DNA of 64,000 nucleotides, taken from NCBI GenBank assembly GCA_050949865.1, contig JBMNGN010000002.1, positions 124,001-188,000 on the forward strand. The letters run 5' to 3'. The position numbers and the translations under genes were made by a program. The notes under the pieces are model-generated. The model was not told where the DNA came from and ran no database searches. It was given only the letters and a program-made list of their open reading frames with translations. Positions 34,553 through 42,358 of the stretch are shown piece after piece; position 1 is the stretch's first letter, and each line of letters opens with the position of its first letter. This DNA is from JBMNGN01 sp050949865 (GTDB taxonomy: Bacteria; Bacillota; Syntrophomonadia; Syntrophomonadales; Syntrophomonadaceae).

Positions 34553-34855
34553 ATGGCAAAATCAGCAAATCTGAATGTACGAATCGAGCCTGAAGTAAAA
34601 GAACAGGCAGAAGCAATCCTGAATGCGTTGGGTATTCCCGCCTCTAACGCGATAACGATGTTTTACAAGCAGATCATTCTCCGAAAAGGTCTGCCTTTTG
34701 AGGTGAAACTGCCGGATCATCCGCTCGACGTCAGCCGTATGACAACGGAACAGCTGAACGCAGAACTGGAAAAAGGCTATGCGCAATTGCAAGGCGAACA
34801 GACGATTCCGGCCAAGCAGGCTTTTGCGGACATCCGCAAGGAATACGGCATATGA
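34553..34855 (+). CDS. RelB/DinJ-family antitoxin
   Basis: This 100-aa protein has the ribbon-helix-helix start of the RelB/DinJ family (ANLNVRIEPEVKEQAEAILN, ALGIPASNAITMFYKQIIL) and a Gly/Gln-rich tail for toxin binding (MTTEQLNAELEKGYAQLQGE). It should dimerise, bind its own promoter and block the toxin. Its TGA overlaps the toxin ATG. Confidence 0.92.
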   Translation: MAKSANLNVRIEPEVKEQAEAILNALGIPASNAITMFYKQIILRKGLPFEVKLPDHPLDVSRMTTEQLNAELEKGYAQLQGEQTIPAKQAFADIRKEYGI

Positions 34856-35172
34856 ACTATGCAATTCAGTTAACTCCGGAGGCACAGAATGACTTGCGCA
34901 GCATTTTTGAATACATTGCATATAATTTACAGTCTGTTCAGAATGCGGCGGGTCAGCTTAACCGTTTGGAGAAAGGAATCGCTTCGCTGCATCAAATGCC
35001 GGAACGTTTCCGTGCATACGACAAAGAGCCGTGGCGCAGCCGCAATCTGCGTATCATGCCTGTGGACAATTATCTGATTTTTTACATTCCGGATCATGAT
35101 AAAAGGACGGTTACAATCCTTCGTGTTATGTACGGTGGGCGGAATATTGACAGGCATCTAAATGAAATATAA
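34852..35172 (+). CDS. RelE/ParE-superfamily toxin
   Basis: This 106-aa RelE/ParE-fold toxin has IQLTPEAQNDLRSIFEYIA, RFRAYDKEPWRSRNLRIMPV, NYLIFYIPDHDKRTVTILRV and MYGGRNIDRHL. The order of strands and the terminal YGGRN are typical of the DinJ-linked group. It may cut ribosome-bound mRNA or poison gyrase; the sequence alone does not decide. It shares an ATGA overlap with its antitoxin. This second pair lies 150 bases behind the first pair and beside an IS256 remnant and a tRNA gene, suggesting an acquired region. Confidence 0.9.
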   Translation: MNYAIQLTPEAQNDLRSIFEYIAYNLQSVQNAAGQLNRLEKGIASLHQMPERFRAYDKEPWRSRNLRIMPVDNYLIFYIPDHDKRTVTILRVMYGGRNIDRHLNEI

Positions 35173-35177
35173 AAAGC

Positions 35178-35302
35178 AAATCATACTTTGAGAAAACTGG
35201 GAACAGGTTTTTCGTAACGTCATTGATTCCAGCATCCTGCAACATTTCAAGCAGCTTTTTCCTTTGTTCTCTTTTTTCAGGTGTGATTTTTCTTTTTGCC
35301 AA
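35178..35302 (-). pseudogene. IS256-family transposase fragment
   Basis: On the minus strand TTG 35302 opens MAKRKITPEKREQRKKLLEM, then LQDAGINDVTKNLFPVFSKY, like the first 40 residues of IS256-type transposases joined to their SKYD segment. An internal part and everything after are missing. It directly abuts the RelE-like toxin stop. Confidence 0.65.
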
Positions 35303-35454
35303 TATAAAAACCGCCCAACAGATGCTCTTATCTTACATCATCTATTGGAAGGTTTACACAAAATCTGAAATGGTCTCCCAGGGGCACAACCCTGGATAAA
35401 TTTTATAAGCAGCAGTTAAGCAACAGTTTTTAATTCTTTAAGTGCCTCAAACCC

Positions 35455-35530
35455 TGGTGGAGACGAGGGGATTCGAACCCCTGACCCCCTCGTTGCGAAC
35501 GAGGTGCTCTCCCAGCTGAGCCACGCCCCC
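35455..35530 (-). tRNA. tRNA-Ala (CGC anticodon)
   Basis: The minus strand gives a full 76-nt cloverleaf with GGGGGCG acceptor, D arm GCTC-AGCTGGGA-GAGC, anticodon stem CCTCG with loop TTCGCAA (anticodon CGC, reading GCG) and T arm AGGGG-TTCGAAT-CCCCT. The 3' CCA is encoded. Acceptor pairing includes two G-U pairs. Confidence 0.93.
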
Positions 35531-35638
35531 ATTGACATTCAAATTATATCACATAAGGTGTAATAAATAATATGATGAAAAAAGTTTGGACTTATGCTTT
35601 CTTCAATATGTCCTTATTCAATTGTCGCCTTTTAGATT

Positions 35639-35673
35639 AAAGTGCTTGGAATAACCGATCCTCCAAGCACTTT
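35639..35673. terminator. Terminator-like stem-loop
   Basis: A perfect 12-bp stem (AAAGTGCTTGGA and its complement) has an 11-base loop. T-rich sequence follows on the plus side (GCCCTTTTATTC). On the minus strand it lies about 60 bases beyond the small gene at 35735, so it may end that transcript. Confidence 0.6.
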
Positions 35674-35734
35674 GCCCTTTTATTCTTTTTCCGATCAAGA
35701 TATGGCGGTAATAAACTTTAGTTTTTACTTAATC

Positions 35735-35923
35735 TTAATAATAAAGACTATGGATAACTTTTTCCTGATACCACTGCTTATTTCTGCCAGGGTAGTTTTT
35801 CTTCAGCATTTCCATCTGACTTTGGAAGTACTTTTCAATTTCATCCTTCGACAATCCATGCTCGTGCAAGTACCTTCTCTTCAGCCTTTTAAAACAGAAG
35901 TTACCGAACAACTCGCTAAACAT
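35735..35923 (-). CDS. Small conserved-looking basic protein (62 aa)
   Basis: This is a 62-codon frame, MFSELFGNFCFKRLKRRYLH through DEIEKYFQSQMEMLKKNYPG to HSLYY. It has helical, Lys/Arg-rich and Glu-rich parts and no membrane segment. ATG 35923 lies seven bases after GGGAGG; GTG 35932 overlaps that site. A near-consensus promoter 50 bases upstream and a stem-loop downstream make a complete transcription unit. No family recognised. Confidence 0.7.
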   Translation of the reverse strand: MFSELFGNFCFKRLKRRYLHEHGLSKDEIEKYFQSQMEMLKKNYPGRNKQWYQEKVIHSLYY

Positions 35924-35970
35924 ATAACCCACCTCCCAACTAATTCAATTTCCCGATAATCGTTATCTTT

Positions 35971-35999
35971 ATATTACCTAATTCTATTAATTACGTCAA
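35971..35999 (-). promoter_or_regulatory. Sigma-70-type promoter for the 62-aa gene
   Basis: On the minus strand TTGACG (35999-35994) and TAATAT (35976-35971) are separated by exactly 17 bases. The start codon at 35923 follows about 40 bases beyond the expected transcription start. Confidence 0.75.
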
Positions 36000-36268
36000 A
36001 TATTTCATATATTCGACAATAGACTGATTAAAAAGGGAAATAGAAGCCGATAATTTTAAAAACCAAAGCTTAAAACTTGTCGGATAGCGGTGGCTTACAT
36101 GCAGGAGTGTGAGCGGATGGGAAGGTTACGCAGGCTTTAAAACAAGGCTTTATACGCTTTATACTGGTGCACTAGAGTGGAGGGAAATTGGGATGCAAAA
36201 TCCGGGCTAAGCTTCCTTGCTTCCAAATGAGAGCCCGGCTTATAAAGCCGGGCTTAAGGGCGGTTAGT
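36000..36268 (+). other. Intergenic region with GC-rich hairpin
   Basis: AGCCCGGCTT-ATA-AAGCCGGGCT at 36232-36254 is a perfect 10-bp hairpin that could end the 32-aa minus-strand gene that follows. I see no coding sequence in the rest. Confidence 0.45.
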
Positions 36269-36367
36269 CTATTTTCCCTTCTTTTTATTCTTATTTTTAC
36301 GGTTGTTCTTGCTTGGGGTTACTTCGTTTTTAAGGTCGTTGCTGTCACGATTGTTGTCTCTGTCCAA
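36269..36367 (-). CDS. Very small hydrophilic basic protein (32 aa)
   Basis: TTG 36367 lies seven bases after AAAGGAGG and opens a 32-codon frame, MDRDNNRDSNDLKNEVTPSK followed by NNRKNKNKKKGK. It is rich in Asn, Asp and Lys and probably disordered. The perfect Shine-Dalgarno and the downstream GC hairpin support expression. It may be a spore-associated or nucleic-acid-binding peptide, but that is a guess. Confidence 0.55.
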   Translation of the reverse strand: MDRDNNRDSNDLKNEVTPSKNNRKNKNKKKGK

Positions 36368-36472
36368 TACAAGACCTCCTTTATCTAGAAATCAATATTA
36401 GTTTAGGTAATTTACTCAAAAAAATACGTTAGGGGCATTGCGGGAGAAAAGAATCTTCCCTCCTTTACCAGC

Positions 36473-37210
36473 TCAGTGATAGATTACCCTTTTCTTGGTG
36501 ATATCTTCAACTATGCGGGATAAACTGGCCATTAACAGTTGATCCGGCAGTTCGGTATATTTAAGTTCATAATGCAGACCCAGCATCTCCCATTTGTGAC
36601 TGCCCAGGGAATGATAGGGCAGGAGCTCAATTCTTTCCACCTGGTCCAAATCCTCCACCAGTTTCGCCATCTCTGCCACATCATCCCGGCTGTCAGTCCA
36701 GCCCGGCACCACTACGTACCTGATCCAGATAGGAACACAGTTTTCATTGATCAGCTTGAGGTTTTTTATATTAAGCTGGTTGTTGGCCCCCGTAAGCTCG
36801 ATACTCTTTTGGCGATCCATGTGTTTGATGTCGGCCAGGACCAAATCGGTAAAAGGGAGCACATCCAGCAGTTTTTCTCTGGATATATAAAGAGAAGAAT
36901 CAAAGGCGGTGTGGATATTTAATTGGTTGCACCGGATAAACACTTCTTTTACAAACCTGTGCTGCAGCAAAGGCTCCCCGCCGGAGAAGGTAATTCCTCC
37001 CCCGGATGCTTTAAAATATGGCTTGGACCGGTTTATTATTTCCATCAATTGTTCAGGGGTGTATTCCTTGGCACTGGCAGACTTGATATCCCAGGTGTCG
37101 GGATTGTGACAGTATTTGCATCGCAAGTGGCAGCCCTGCAAAAAGACTACGGTTCTGATTCCAGGTCCGTCCAGGGTGCTGAATGTATCTATCGAATGAA
37201 CCAGGCCCAT
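36473..37210 (-). CDS. pflA: Pyruvate formate-lyase-activating enzyme (radical SAM)
   Basis: This 245-aa radical SAM enzyme installs the glycyl radical on pyruvate formate-lyase. The [4Fe-4S] motif CHLRCKYCHNPDTW lies near residue 30, and ASGGGITFSGGEPLLQ and FTDLVLADIKHMDR are the SAM-binding and core strands. PVWIRYVVVPGWTDS-like sequence (VPIWIRYVVVPGWTDS) and YHSLGSHKWEMLGL complete the family pattern. It follows pflB by 30 bases on the same strand, so the two are one operon. Confidence 0.95.
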   Translation of the reverse strand: MGLVHSIDTFSTLDGPGIRTVVFLQGCHLRCKYCHNPDTWDIKSASAKEYTPEQLMEIINRSKPYFKASGGGITFSGGEPLLQHRFVKEVFIRCNQLNIHTAFDSSLYISREKLLDVLPFTDLVLADIKHMDRQKSIELTGANNQLNIKNLKLINENCVPIWIRYVVVPGWTDSRDDVAEMAKLVEDLDQVERIELLPYHSLGSHKWEMLGLHYELKYTELPDQLLMASLSRIVEDITKKRVIYH

Positions 37211-37240
37211 AAGGATTCCTCGCTTCGCAATTGATTAACC

Positions 37241-39469
37241 CTACATAGTTTTAAAGAAGGTGCGAGCAATTATTTCTTCCTGCTGCTCCCGGCTGAGTCG
37301 GGTAAAGTGTACGGCATAGCCCGATACGCGAATAGTAAGATCCGGATAGCTCTCCGGGTGTTCCATGGCATCCTGCAGGGTTTCTATGTTCATGACATTA
37401 ACGTTTATATGATGAGCGTCCTGGATAAAATACCCGTGCAGTAAGGCTATAAGGTTGTTTACCCGCTCCGATTCAGTCTTGCCCAACGCGTCAGGTACGG
37501 TGGAAAAGGTGAAGGAAACCCCATCCCTGGCAAAACCATAAGGTATCTTGGCTACTGAATTACAGGCCGCGATTGCACCTTTCTCTTCCCGGCCGTGCAA
37601 GGGGTTGGCCCCTGGGGCTAAAGGTTCCCCTTTTTTCCTTCCATCAGGGGTTGTCCCGGTATGGCGTCCATACATAATGTTGGAAGTAATAGTCAGGATG
37701 GAAAGGGTGTGGATGGAGTTTTTATAGGACGGGTATTTTTGCAGTAAACGAATAAACTTCTTTACTATCCCTACCGCGATCATATCTACCCTGTCGTCAT
37801 CATTGCCGTATTTGGGGAAATCTCCTTCAGTAACGAAATCCACAATCAGCCCCCGTTCGTCTTTGATCGGTTTAACCAGGGCATGTTTAATTGCGCTCAG
37901 CGAATCTGCCAGAACTGAGAGCCCGGCTATACCAAAGGCTACGAACCGGTCCAGGTGGGTGTTGTGCAGAGCCATCTCTAACCTTTCATAAGCGTATTTA
38001 TCGTGCATGTAGTGAATAATGTTCATGGTGTTGACATAAAGGGAAGCCAGCCAGTCCATCTGAGTATCCAGCCGCCGCATAACCTCGCCGTAATCCAGGT
38101 ATTCACCGCTGTATACCGGCATTTCAACCCCAACCTGGTCCCCAGTGATCTCATCTTTCCCCCCGTTTAGTGCATATAAAAGCAGTTTGGCTACGTTGCA
38201 CCGAGCCCCGAAATACTGGCTTTGGCTCCCGAGCCGCATAGCCGAAACACAGCAGGCGATGGCATAATCGTCGCCGTAAAATTCCCGCATGATTTCGTCA
38301 TTTTCGTACTGCAGGGCGCTGGTTTTAACCGATAAGTGAGCACAGTATTCCAGGAAGGGCTGCGGAAGGTTCTTGGCCCATAAAACAGTAAGATTTGGTT
38401 CGGGTGCTGCCCCCAGATTCTCCAGGGTATGAAGGAACCTGAAACTGGTTCTGGTTACCAGGGGGCGTCCGTCAACTCCTGCACCGCCAATTGCTTCAGT
38501 AACCCAGTTAGGGTCGCCGGCGAAGATATCGCTGTATTCAGGTGTCCGAAGATGGCGTACCATTCGCAGTTTCATAACCAAGTGATCAACTAGTTCCTGG
38601 GCTTCCTGTTCCGTCAAAGTGCCTTCACGCAGGTCTCTTTCGATATATATATCCAGAAAAGTGGATATCCTTCCTATGCTCATGGCAGCGCCATTTTGCT
38701 CCTTAATTGCCGCCAAAAAAGCAAAATACAGCCATTGTACGGCTTCCCTGGCAGTTACTGCCGGCTGGGAAATATTATAACCGTATGATTGGGCCATATC
38801 CTTCAGTTCATGCAGTGATTCAATCTGGTCGAAGAGTTCCTCGCGCAATTGAATGTTATCATCGGTCATGTCCCGGCTTAGGAGTGATAAGTCCTGTTGT
38901 TTGGCCTTAATCAGGAAATCGACCCCATAAAGAGGTACTCTCCTGTAATCCCCGATGATCCGGCCGCGGCCATAAGAATCAGGCAACCCGGTAATAATAC
39001 CCACCCTTCGCGCCAGGCGCATTTCCGGAGTATAAACGGCAAATACCCCGTCATTATGCGTCCGGCGGTGTTTTTGAAAAAACCTTTTAAGATCGGGGTT
39101 TAACTCATAGCCATAAGCCCGGCAGGCGTTGGCGGCATGTCTTAAGCCGCCATAGATGTTTATTGCCCGTTTCAAGGGTTTATTGGTTTGGAGCCCCACT
39201 ACCTGTTCCAGTTCCCGGTCGATATAGCCGGGTGGATGGCTGGTAATACTTATGGGATTATCAGCGTCAACTTCCAGTACTCCTCCTTTTAACCGTTCCT
39301 GCTTTAACAGTTCCTGACACCGGGACCAGAGCTTTTTGGTGTTTTCTGTGGGGGGGGCAAGAAACCGGCTGTTACCTTCATAGGGAGTATAATTCTTTTG
39401 GATAAAATCCCTTACATTTATTTCGTGGGTCCATAAGCCCGGATTAAAATTTCTCCATGCGTGCACCAT
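37241..39469 (-). CDS. pflB: Formate acetyltransferase (pyruvate formate-lyase)
   Basis: This glycyl-radical enzyme splits pyruvate with CoA into acetyl-CoA and formate. The 742 residues match family length. The active-site Cys pair is in DYAIACCVSAMRLG near residue 410, and the glycyl-radical loop is TIRVSGYAVHFTRLS near residue 720. YGRGRIIGDYRRVPLYGVD is also characteristic of true PFL rather than of glycerol or choline lyases. The start follows AAGGTGG. With pflA it gives formate production or, in reverse, pyruvate synthesis, useful in a formate-exchanging syntroph. Confidence 0.95.
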   Translation of the reverse strand: MVHAWRNFNPGLWTHEINVRDFIQKNYTPYEGNSRFLAPPTENTKKLWSRCQELLKQERLKGGVLEVDADNPISITSHPPGYIDRELEQVVGLQTNKPLKRAINIYGGLRHAANACRAYGYELNPDLKRFFQKHRRTHNDGVFAVYTPEMRLARRVGIITGLPDSYGRGRIIGDYRRVPLYGVDFLIKAKQQDLSLLSRDMTDDNIQLREELFDQIESLHELKDMAQSYGYNISQPAVTAREAVQWLYFAFLAAIKEQNGAAMSIGRISTFLDIYIERDLREGTLTEQEAQELVDHLVMKLRMVRHLRTPEYSDIFAGDPNWVTEAIGGAGVDGRPLVTRTSFRFLHTLENLGAAPEPNLTVLWAKNLPQPFLEYCAHLSVKTSALQYENDEIMREFYGDDYAIACCVSAMRLGSQSQYFGARCNVAKLLLYALNGGKDEITGDQVGVEMPVYSGEYLDYGEVMRRLDTQMDWLASLYVNTMNIIHYMHDKYAYERLEMALHNTHLDRFVAFGIAGLSVLADSLSAIKHALVKPIKDERGLIVDFVTEGDFPKYGNDDDRVDMIAVGIVKKFIRLLQKYPSYKNSIHTLSILTITSNIMYGRHTGTTPDGRKKGEPLAPGANPLHGREEKGAIAACNSVAKIPYGFARDGVSFTFSTVPDALGKTESERVNNLIALLHGYFIQDAHHINVNVMNIETLQDAMEHPESYPDLTIRVSGYAVHFTRLSREQQEEIIARTFFKTM

Positions 39470-39564
39470 CTACACCACCTTAACCTGTTTATAACTTAGT
39501 ATTAGTTCTATCCAATAGTTTTAGTCGTTTCTTGGTTTTGGTGATGTAAATGGTTATAAGCTAT

Positions 39565-40071
39565 CTAATCATTGGTATATTGGGCTAAAATCTCCCCGTA
39601 ATATAATACATGGTAATCCTGGTTGGCATAAAACTTATCGTTTAATTCCTTATTCAGTAACGATGGATCGATGGGATGCTTGAAAATAATCCTGCATTCG
39701 AAGATCAGCTGGCACTCCTTTATAACCGGACTGGCAATGGTCTTGCCCTGGGCAGCGGTCAGCCGGAATGCGGCGAATTTATCCAGGTTTCTTCCCGATT
39801 GGGTTCCAGCTCCTGCCAGGGAATGCTTAAGCTGGTCGTCTAAGGGCACTGAGACAGAAAAATCGGTGGTTTTTTCTATCAACTCATAGGTATACCGTGA
39901 ACCCCGTACAGCTACGATTATTATGGGCTTTGCCCACATATAGCCGATTGCTCCCCAGCCAATAGTCATGGTATTAATGTTGTTCCCGGCCCTTACTGAG
40001 AGAAAAGCTCCCTTAGGCAGTTGAGACAATAGTTTCCCGGCATATTCATCCAACTTTATCTTCTGGGACAT
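39565..40071 (-). CDS. Flavin reductase-like FMN-binding protein
   Basis: This protein of about 168 aa has the flavin reductase-like split barrel: LPKGAFLSVRAGNNINTMTI, GYMWAKPIIIVAVRGSRYTY, ELIEKTTDFSVSVP and SGRNLDKF. Members bind FMN and act as flavin reductases or ferric/flavin carriers. ATG 40071 follows TTGGAGTG by about six bases and is preferred to ATG 40101, which is upstream of that site. It lies just upstream of the pfl genes on the same strand, but a 95-base gap makes co-transcription uncertain. Confidence 0.9.
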   Translation of the reverse strand: MSQKIKLDEYAGKLLSQLPKGAFLSVRAGNNINTMTIGWGAIGYMWAKPIIIVAVRGSRYTYELIEKTTDFSVSVPLDDQLKHSLAGAGTQSGRNLDKFAAFRLTAAQGKTIASPVIKECQLIFECRIIFKHPIDPSLLNKELNDKFYANQDYHVLYYGEILAQYTND

Positions 40072-40203
40072 GGTTATCACTCCAATTCTATTATTCCTCA
40101 TCCAGGCAAAGGTTTTAAGTATTTATAATAGTATAACAGGGTAGAGGAGTTTGATACTAATATTCTGATCCGGCACCCCATTTTTAGGGCGGATGGCGGC
40201 TGG

Positions 40204-42183
40204 TTACCGGTGATAAGCCGGGCTATATACCATTTCCCCCCAGGTTAACTGGGTTACCAGATCGGAACCGATCTTTTTAATGTACAGGTCCCGCATCCTT
40301 GGTTTTACCGGGTAAATAGCGCTGGGATTGAACATAATAAATATAAAGGATAAATCATCAATGGCAATACTATTGGCGCCTAGTTCCACCCCCTTGGCAG
40401 CCAGTTCCTGGCTTTGCTGGGTTTTATCCGGATCCACCAAATTAATCCGGTTATAATAGAAACACCTGTAATCTCCAAAAAATTCTCTTTTTTGCAGCAA
40501 CAGCCGGTTGGATTGGTTGAACCATTGTTCGGCAAAATCATTCATTCCGATTTCCTTAAGTTCTTTGGTGTTTAAGTCATAAACATAAGTTACGGTTACA
40601 TGCCCCGGGGGCATAAAGGCAATGATAACCAATTTACTGTCATCTGGGCTTACATTGTAAAACCAGAGGGAATCCTGAAACAGGGAGAACAGTTCATTTT
40701 CCTCCCCGGTAACAATATTTCGTTGCTTTAAGGTGGTGTTGTTTTCGTAAAACATCAAGGTTTCTCCATCTTTCAGCCAGCGGTGGTTAGAGCCTTTGAA
40801 GGATAATAACAGATTACCGCTTTTAGGATCGATGATTAGACCATCATCTACTACGATTTTATTGCCGGTATGAGCCCAATCCAATTCAGTGCCTCTTGCA
40901 GAATAAGGCAGTTTTATCCATTCCTTTTTGCCGCAGTTAAAGTCATAGCTTACCAGGGAATCCCCGTTGTTAACAAAGAAGCTGGCTATGTTTTGGTCTT
41001 TGTTGAGGAATAGGCGGTTCTCATCCACATCTTTTATTAGATCGCAAATTTTAACCGTGCAGTTTTTTAGGTTAATTGTCTTCAGTTCCTGCCCGGACGG
41101 GGTCTGGTTTAAATATACGATATCCCCGCAGAAGTCTTCTTGATAACCGGGTAAAACAACCAGCTGATCCGGTTGCCAATACTCGCCTGGGAGGTGCCAG
41201 TTGGCAGCCTGCAGACGGTCCTGGTTAATACCATATAGGTCAGATAGGTCGGTAATGGTCATTCCCTTATGAGTCCGGTGAAAAGTTAACGGGGCGGGAA
41301 TCGCTATTAGGCTTCCGGCAGTTAGCTTGGAAACGGGGCTGATATTGTTGAAGCTGGCGATATCCTCCGGCTTTTTGGCAAATAAGGCAGCTATTTTGAT
41401 TAAAGAGTCGTCATTGTTTACCCGGTAGGTGTAACCAATGGCCGGATAAGCCATGGTTGTGCCTAAAGCCAGGAATGTTTCCGGGCCTACTACCCCATCC
41501 GATGGTATTTCTGCTGCTCTTTGGAAGCTTTTTACTGCTTCTACAGTTTTGGAGTCAAAATATCCTGTCAGGGGATGATTATAAAACCCCAGCTGGTATA
41601 AATAGTACTGCAGCCAGTAAGTATCATAGCCATGCAGGCCCTGAGCCAGGGTCCTGCCGCCCATAGGTGACTGAATAATTAATTCCTCAAACATACCGGG
41701 GCCGGCAAGTCCATTCGGGGTCAAGTGGTTAAAATCTTCCAGGAACCTTTGGACTGCTTGGGCGGTTTCAGGAGTAAAGCGGCTGTTCGGAGTGTGGCAC
41801 AAGCAAGTTTTGGCCAGGCTGCTCATTCGCTGCTGTAATACCAGAACATCATCGCCCTGGGCTCCAGGAGCCAGTGCCCGCGAAGAAAAGACCGGCTGGT
41901 TTAGAGCGTACTTGCCTGCCCGGTGTCCCAGGGCGTAATAAGCGGGATAATCTACCTGGCCGTTGATCTTCAAATTAAAATATTTTTTAAAAGCATTTAC
42001 CGCGTTTCGGGTTTTTGTATCATAGATACCGTCAGTTTTCAGCTTTTCCGGGATTATATTAGCCGGAAGCATGTTAAGCAGGTGCTGGAGCAATTTGATA
42101 TCAGTGCCGTGCATCATTGGGTCATCCAGGTTCAACACCCGGCTGCCGAAATAGTGATATGGCAGCTCATTTATGCCTGTCAT
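40204..42183 (-). CDS. Peptidoglycan-binding, LysM and beta-propeller protein
   Basis: This is about 659 aa. Three peptidoglycan-binding-1 repeats come first (LLQHLLNMLP...TDGIYDTKTRNAVNAFKK; VLVLQQRMSSL; WLQYYLYQLGF...GYFDSKTVEAVKSFQR), then two LysM-like modules (YTYRVNNDDSLIKIAALFAK and HKGMTITDLSDLYGINQDRL), then a region with repeated strand patterns like a TolB-type propeller (NKIVVDDGLIIDPKSG, DDSKLVIIAFMPPG). ATG 42183 follows GGAGG by ten bases; an ATG 39 bases earlier is less likely. There is no signal peptide, odd for wall-binding domains. It could be a spore-cortex or coat protein made in the mother cell. No catalytic hydrolase domain was seen. Confidence 0.85.
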   Translation of the reverse strand: MTGINELPYHYFGSRVLNLDDPMMHGTDIKLLQHLLNMLPANIIPEKLKTDGIYDTKTRNAVNAFKKYFNLKINGQVDYPAYYALGHRAGKYALNQPVFSSRALAPGAQGDDVLVLQQRMSSLAKTCLCHTPNSRFTPETAQAVQRFLEDFNHLTPNGLAGPGMFEELIIQSPMGGRTLAQGLHGYDTYWLQYYLYQLGFYNHPLTGYFDSKTVEAVKSFQRAAEIPSDGVVGPETFLALGTTMAYPAIGYTYRVNNDDSLIKIAALFAKKPEDIASFNNISPVSKLTAGSLIAIPAPLTFHRTHKGMTITDLSDLYGINQDRLQAANWHLPGEYWQPDQLVVLPGYQEDFCGDIVYLNQTPSGQELKTINLKNCTVKICDLIKDVDENRLFLNKDQNIASFFVNNGDSLVSYDFNCGKKEWIKLPYSARGTELDWAHTGNKIVVDDGLIIDPKSGNLLLSFKGSNHRWLKDGETLMFYENNTTLKQRNIVTGEENELFSLFQDSLWFYNVSPDDSKLVIIAFMPPGHVTVTYVYDLNTKELKEIGMNDFAEQWFNQSNRLLLQKREFFGDYRCFYYNRINLVDPDKTQQSQELAAKGVELGANSIAIDDLSFIFIMFNPSAIYPVKPRMRDLYIKKIGSDLVTQLTWGEMVYSPAYHR

Positions 42184-42358
42184 GGTTATTAAACCTCCAA
42201 TTGATTTATTCCTTAATATCATATGTATGATACATAGGGTTAGCTCTGACCAAGATAAAAAATGGTAGATATTTACTGCTGTTTCAGTTAATCTATAGTT
42301 GACAGGTTTTGTCCTTAATAAGAATGATATTTGAGAAAATAAGGGAGGGGTTAAAAGA

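Noticed and set aside
36188..36388. 66-residue hydrophobic plus-strand frame
   Set aside because: It is antisense to a 32-aa frame with a perfect Shine-Dalgarno, and its own start region includes the GC hairpin.
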